A DNA stretch of 64,000 nt from Castanea sativa (Eukaryota; Streptophyta; Magnoliopsida; Fagales; Fagaceae): the NCBI RefSeq assembly GCF_040712315.1, contig NC_134018.1:48795335-48859334 (forward strand). Direction: 5' to 3'. Under the pieces are notes generated by a model. That model had not been told where the DNA came from. It ran no database searches and saw nothing but the letters and a program-made list of their open reading frames with translations. Position numbers and translations under genes: made by a program. Position 1 is the stretch's first letter. Each line of letters starts with the position of its first letter. Below are positions 59,708-64,000 of the stretch, in pieces.

Positions 59708-62030
59708 CTTTAGTACTAAAAGTTTTCAATATTGTATGACATTTTTTCTTTCTAACTCATTAATTACATTCATTTTTTCTTCTTCTAAAGAATGATGTCA
59801 TCATGGTGACAGGAACGACGAACTTATCATATGTGATGTATGATTTGTTGACTTGAGAGTAGTGATGAGACTTAATGATATGAAAAATCAGTAGTTGAGT
59901 TCCTCATCAGTGTTAATGGGAGATGGAGTTAGATTTGTCTTTAAAAGTAATCTGCAATAAGATTCAAGATAAAAACAAAAGAATGCACCGGTGTGGTGTT
60001 TGTCAAACACCCTCCAATAATTAAGTTAGAAAAAGATTTACTTTAAGTGTCTTGTGAGAGAATTCGACTTGAGAGTGGTTTTTGAGATGAAAATTGTGTA
60101 CCTTTTGGTTTTGTTCCGTTTTCTTTTTATAGTCATGTTGGCCTTAATTGGCAACGAATCTCTACATTTATGTGCAACGGCTAATGCGTTCCAAACTGGT
60201 GTTTTGATGTGCAATGTGCATAGCTCCTTTGTTATCTTTATTCCATCCGTTACACTTTGGCATAATGCTCATTTCAATGTCATAGTTAGTTTTGTTATTT
60301 TTCCGACTCATCAAGACTAAATCTCATATTTTAACTTTGAGGTGGTCACAATTGCGTAGAGTTGAATCGACTTTGTGATGAAGTGGTCGCAACCCGCAAG
60401 TCACACATTATATGAAATCAGGAGGTGAACCCGTCACATCTACTCCATTTATGCCTATTGTATTTACGTGGTCTATTCCATCTTCGTTGCTTCGAACCTT
60501 CAATTTGCTGAGTTTTGTTTACTTATTCAAAGTTTGTAGAATTGCAGATGGTATAGAAGGGAAGACAGAACGCCAAGTTTGTATACCCACCTCTAAGGTT
60601 TATCTAAAATCTAATTCAACACCGGCCTTACAATTTGTATTTTTTCGTGGACTTCAAAGCTAATTTATTGGTCCAATTATTTGGAAGATTGTAATTAATG
60701 CAAAAAATTACAATTCAATGTGATGGAAGGAAAATAATGAGGAGCAAACAAAAACTTCATTTTAAAATGGAAAAAGTTTATTTTTAAACCAGTTTGGATG
60801 AAAAAAATTTCAACTTATTACACGGTTGATAAAACTATTCACGTATACTTTTCGTCTCGTGTTTTATATATTTAATGGGTCATGTAACTCATTTAAAAAC
60901 TATACATGAATGGTTTTATGAATTGCTCTATAATGAGTTTAATGATAGCTCTTAAATTTTGAATTTTTAGCCAAACACAAATTAAGAAGGTGACATTATC
61001 AGGCCTTTAAAATATGTTGAGGATTGTAGGATAATATTAATTTTACACGAGATCAAAGTAATAGTCAAGTGATGTTAAGGTTATCTCAATTTTTACTACA
61101 TTAATTATACAAATTGATGGGTCACAGATTTTAAACACAAAATAAAAAAGTAATCAAGAAATTTATATAAAATGTCATTATTATTCTCTACCCATGTGTG
61201 GATGATATGAATTTCAACTATAAGGTACTGAACCTTTTTATTGGCTATGACAGCGATGGCCATGATGAAGTGTTTGTGGGCAATATTTAGAAAATAACGT
61301 TAAAGTCATTTAGACTTTAGTTCGTTATTCAAACATTAATTCCGTGTGCTTTGTTTGTCAAAATTAATAATCTTGTTATGTAATTATAATTATAGTTATT
61401 CAATCAGAAACTTCATAATATTTTGGTCCATATGCAAAAAAAAAAAAAAAAAAAAAATGCTCAACTATAAGCCTAGAAGTTTCTGCCACGTCATCTTGAC
61501 TTTTTTTTTTGAGAATGACGTCATCTTGACCTGAATTAGCCCCCTATAACATTTTGCTCTCTCTATGCAAATTTGCCAAACTAAATATAATTTAAGGTTA
61601 ACTAGTTTTTGTAATTAATAACCCATTTGAGAATAATTTGTGATATCCATCTATAATCTAAAAGTAGAGTACAAATTAGTGGTGTATATTGCAAATGCTT
61701 TTATATCTTAGGATGCATGTACCTTGCAAACTATTTCATAATTTAGTGCTCATCTCTATTTCTCTTGTAATTTATGGTGGATAGTTTCACTAAATTGCTA
61801 ATTTGTACGCTAACTTAAACCCTAGGATAAACATTACAAATCAACATAGAATTAGAGTGTTAATTTCCCATTGTAAATTTCTGAAGTTTAGGGTGGATAT
61901 TAGTTGCAAATACGCCTACAATTTTGAGTGGATGATTATAATTAACCCAAGAATTAAGTTTGTTAAGAATCACACAACAAATTGTCACTAGATACATTTT
62001 ATGGTCCTTAGATGGTATTAATAAATAGAG
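59708..62030. other. No gene seen
   Basis: AT-rich with scattered short frames (for example 60054-60320 and 60412-60663) that lack family resemblance and splice context. A micro-insertion lies at 61501-61517. Confidence 0.4.
61501..61517 (-). mobile_element. A-tailed micro-insertion (minus orientation)
   Basis: A 17-nt insert (minus strand CATTCTC plus A10) between perfect 13-bp copies of ACGTCATCTTGAC (61488-61500 and 61518-61530). Confidence 0.72.
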
Positions 62031-62150
62031 TAAGACTTAGTTCCAGTGCTCCAGTGCATTAGAGTCAACACGATAAATACGTGGCAAAAATCAAACATGT
62101 GTCTATATCGTGTCAGCTGTAGTGCACTGGAGCTAAGTTGTGTCCTAATA
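62030..62150. mobile_element. Short MITE-like inverted repeat (about 120 bp)
   Basis: 'cttagttccagtgctccagt' faces 'cactggagctaagttgtgtc'; inner 'tcaacacgataaata' faces 'tatcgtgtcagc'. No certain TSD. Confidence 0.5.
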
Positions 62151-63248
62151 GACACGCATACTATAATAATACTCTCCTAGTGTCTATGAACATGGTCAAT
62201 GTAATAATTTCTCGTCAATTGTTGCCATTTTTTATGCTAAGAATAACAAAAAATGGATTTTTTTTCATGCACCATCTAGCTGATACACATAAAATTCAGG
62301 AAAATTTGTTGCAAGCTACAATTAAAGTTAATTGATGTATATTTTTTTTAGTTGTGATTAATAAATGTTTACATAATTATCATTAGAAAGCCCTGATCAT
62401 CAGGTTATATCACCCCCTAGTAACTAATATTGATTCTCAACATTAAAAAAAAAACCAATGTTTTTTCCCCCCTTTCACTTTTCTGTCTAGCCACAAATTG
62501 CTTTATTTGGTCAAGAAACTATAAATGGCCAGAGTAAATTCTCCAAGCACATGATAAAGAATTTTGAAGTTTCTACTTTCTAGCTTGAACGGTAATGCTA
62601 GACCTTAGAAATGACTTGGTGTAATAAGTTTTTTTTTTTTGAGAAGTCATGCTAATTTGGATTTTTTTTTTTTAAATAAAACTCTAGAAATATGAAGGTT
62701 CAATGTATACTAGCAGGTAGTTTAGTCTAAATAGTTCTCCTATTGACAAATTAAACCAGAATTTATCCACTATGCCTAATATATTTCCTATATAGTGGCT
62801 GAAATAATGGGTTTTCAACACCATTTTTAAAATTATTTTTCTATATCTCCACTTGGAAGATTAGTTTGTCCTCAAAGACCAAGCATTAAAAAATGAAAAC
62901 GATGGGCAAACAATACGTACAAGTAATAACTTCATTGTCAAAGTTTTTGTTATTGTAGAATGGTCTTTACGCTATTGAAAGGAAAAAACCCTTGTGACAC
63001 CTATTTACACTACGGTATCCGTATTAGACATCTGACTTAAAATTAAAGCCATGACTTGAAAAGCATATCATAGTGGAGTAGATAGATTTCTATTTGGGAA
63101 ATTTAGGGGAGTTTGGATGTTTCACAATATTGAGGAAAATTGTAATACTAGAGATTGATTGGTTTGAAGATTACTAAGACTCATCATTGTTTGTAATATA
63201 ACCTTAAATTGTGAATAAATGACGGTTCCAATTATTCTTAAACGTTAC
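62151..63248. other. No gene seen
   Basis: AT-rich intergenic DNA with poly-T tracts; no repeats or coding signals that I can support. Confidence 0.45.
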
Positions 63249-64000
63249 TGTAAGGACACAAATTGAACCAAGACCTAATAGATTGAAGGGAACCGGCCCA
63301 AAAATTTCAATACAATAAAATTTGTAGAGAGTGGGCTTTAAATCTAGGTTATATGAATATTGGATAGCGTGAATGATAGGTTTACCCCACAAATCACACG
63401 AAACAAGAAATTTATGTAACAAAGAAACCTCCTCGGACAAACGCCGAAAATGATTTGTATTGATTGTCTCTGTTTTAAACATAGATTACAATTCAAGATA
63501 ATGTGTACAGTGTTTTTCTTTATTCTTCCCCCCTCCCCCCTTTGAATGTCTTTTCTTTTCTTTTATATTATCCTCTTTCTTCTCACCATCTTCCATGTAT
63601 TGACCAAATTCCCAACCTAGATACTTGTCTCATCCATCACTTTTTTGTAATCTTCAAATAATATCTGTAAGGCTGATTACTACTGTTCAGAGGTCATTTC
63701 CCCATTAATGTGGCCAGAGAGGTTGGTGCAGAGTCTTTAATGCGGTGGTAGCAGCTTTCTCTAAGATATTTCTCATTCACCCCATCTCTCTATGCTCATG
63801 TGGAATTCATCATCATCCGCCAGACCTTCTAGAATTTCCTTATCAGCATTAGGGTGCACAGTATATTCTTCACCTCGTAGGGCCGAGGAGACATCACTCC
63901 TTGGATCATTCTCCTCCAACTTCCATCGCAATGGTTTGCTTGTAGGCCTCTAAGTCTAGTGTATCTATTACCACAAAACCCTTCTCGGACAGGCTTATAC
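63249..64000 (-). mobile_element. LTR, partial, running off the right edge
   Basis: On the minus strand the LTR ends ...GTGTCCTTACA at 63249. Its body shares blocks with the solo LTR at 41395-42132: minus strand 'cattaaagactctgcacc' against 'cattaaagaccctgcacc', and 'cattaatggggaaatgacc' against 'cattaatgggaaaatgacc'. It also carries the 'gtccgaggagg' motif. The 5' end lies beyond 64000, so it may be a solo LTR or one end of a full element. Confidence 0.65.

Noticed and set aside
60054..60663. Two consecutive ~85-codon + frames
   Set aside because: Different frames, hydrophobic AT-rich composition, no motif or gene structure.

Overview
This window is nuclear DNA from a flowering plant, most likely a woody eudicot. 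It is AT-rich, with intron-containing genes spaced far apart and dense transposable elements. The repeat style is reminiscent of Fagaceae (oak or chestnut), but that placement is an impression. Three intact genes are visible. SF3B3, an SF3b splicing subunit, is on + at 20672-25726 with 3 coding exons and 1214 aa. A monoacylglycerol lipase-type alpha/beta hydrolase is on - at 31863-28405 with 8 coding exons and 318 aa. Ribosomal protein L35 (uL29) is on + at 51380-52648 with 4 coding exons and 123 aa. All splice junctions were placed by eye so that reading phase and family alignment agree.

Nearly everything else is mobile DNA, and many elements can be bounded exactly by their target-site duplications (TSDs). 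Mutator-like elements (9-10 bp TSDs) lie at 496-1984, 10778-20201, 34111-34504, 39930-41128, 43747-44033 and probably 56801-57160. hAT-type elements (8 bp TSDs) lie at 33004-33632, 38613-39168 and 45264-46282. PIF/Harbinger-type elements (TTA) lie at 9846-20283, 36009-37372 and 57486-57828. Solo LTRs lie at 5226-6626, 41395-42132 and 59157-59702, with a partial LTR running off the right edge. SINEs with long TSDs lie at 43075-43231 and 58670-58784. A probable Helitron spans 35719-37670.

Layout: 1-3.7 kb is a degenerate tandem array broken by a Mutator element; 3.7-9.8 kb is decayed repeats and a solo LTR. From 9.8 to 20.3 kb a 9.4-kb Mutator-like element with 2.1-2.5 kb terminal inverted repeats sits inside a Harbinger-type element. 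It carries a 204-codon open frame of unknown family and a decayed pararetrovirus-like segment. SF3B3 begins only about 390 bp beyond this nest. MAGL follows at 28.4-32 kb. From 32 to 51 kb lie layered DNA transposons, two of which carry captured host gene fragments (a TORTIFOLIA1-like one in a Pack-MULE, a possible RING-H2-type one in a hAT). RPL35 follows, then 11 kb of repeats.

The observations most worth a second look are the giant Mutator-like element with its hairpin-studded ends and orphan open frame, and a recurring class of 11-28 nt A-tailed micro-insertions flanked by perfect or near-perfect 10-17 bp duplications. The three genes are unrelated housekeeping or metabolic genes and do not form a pathway.
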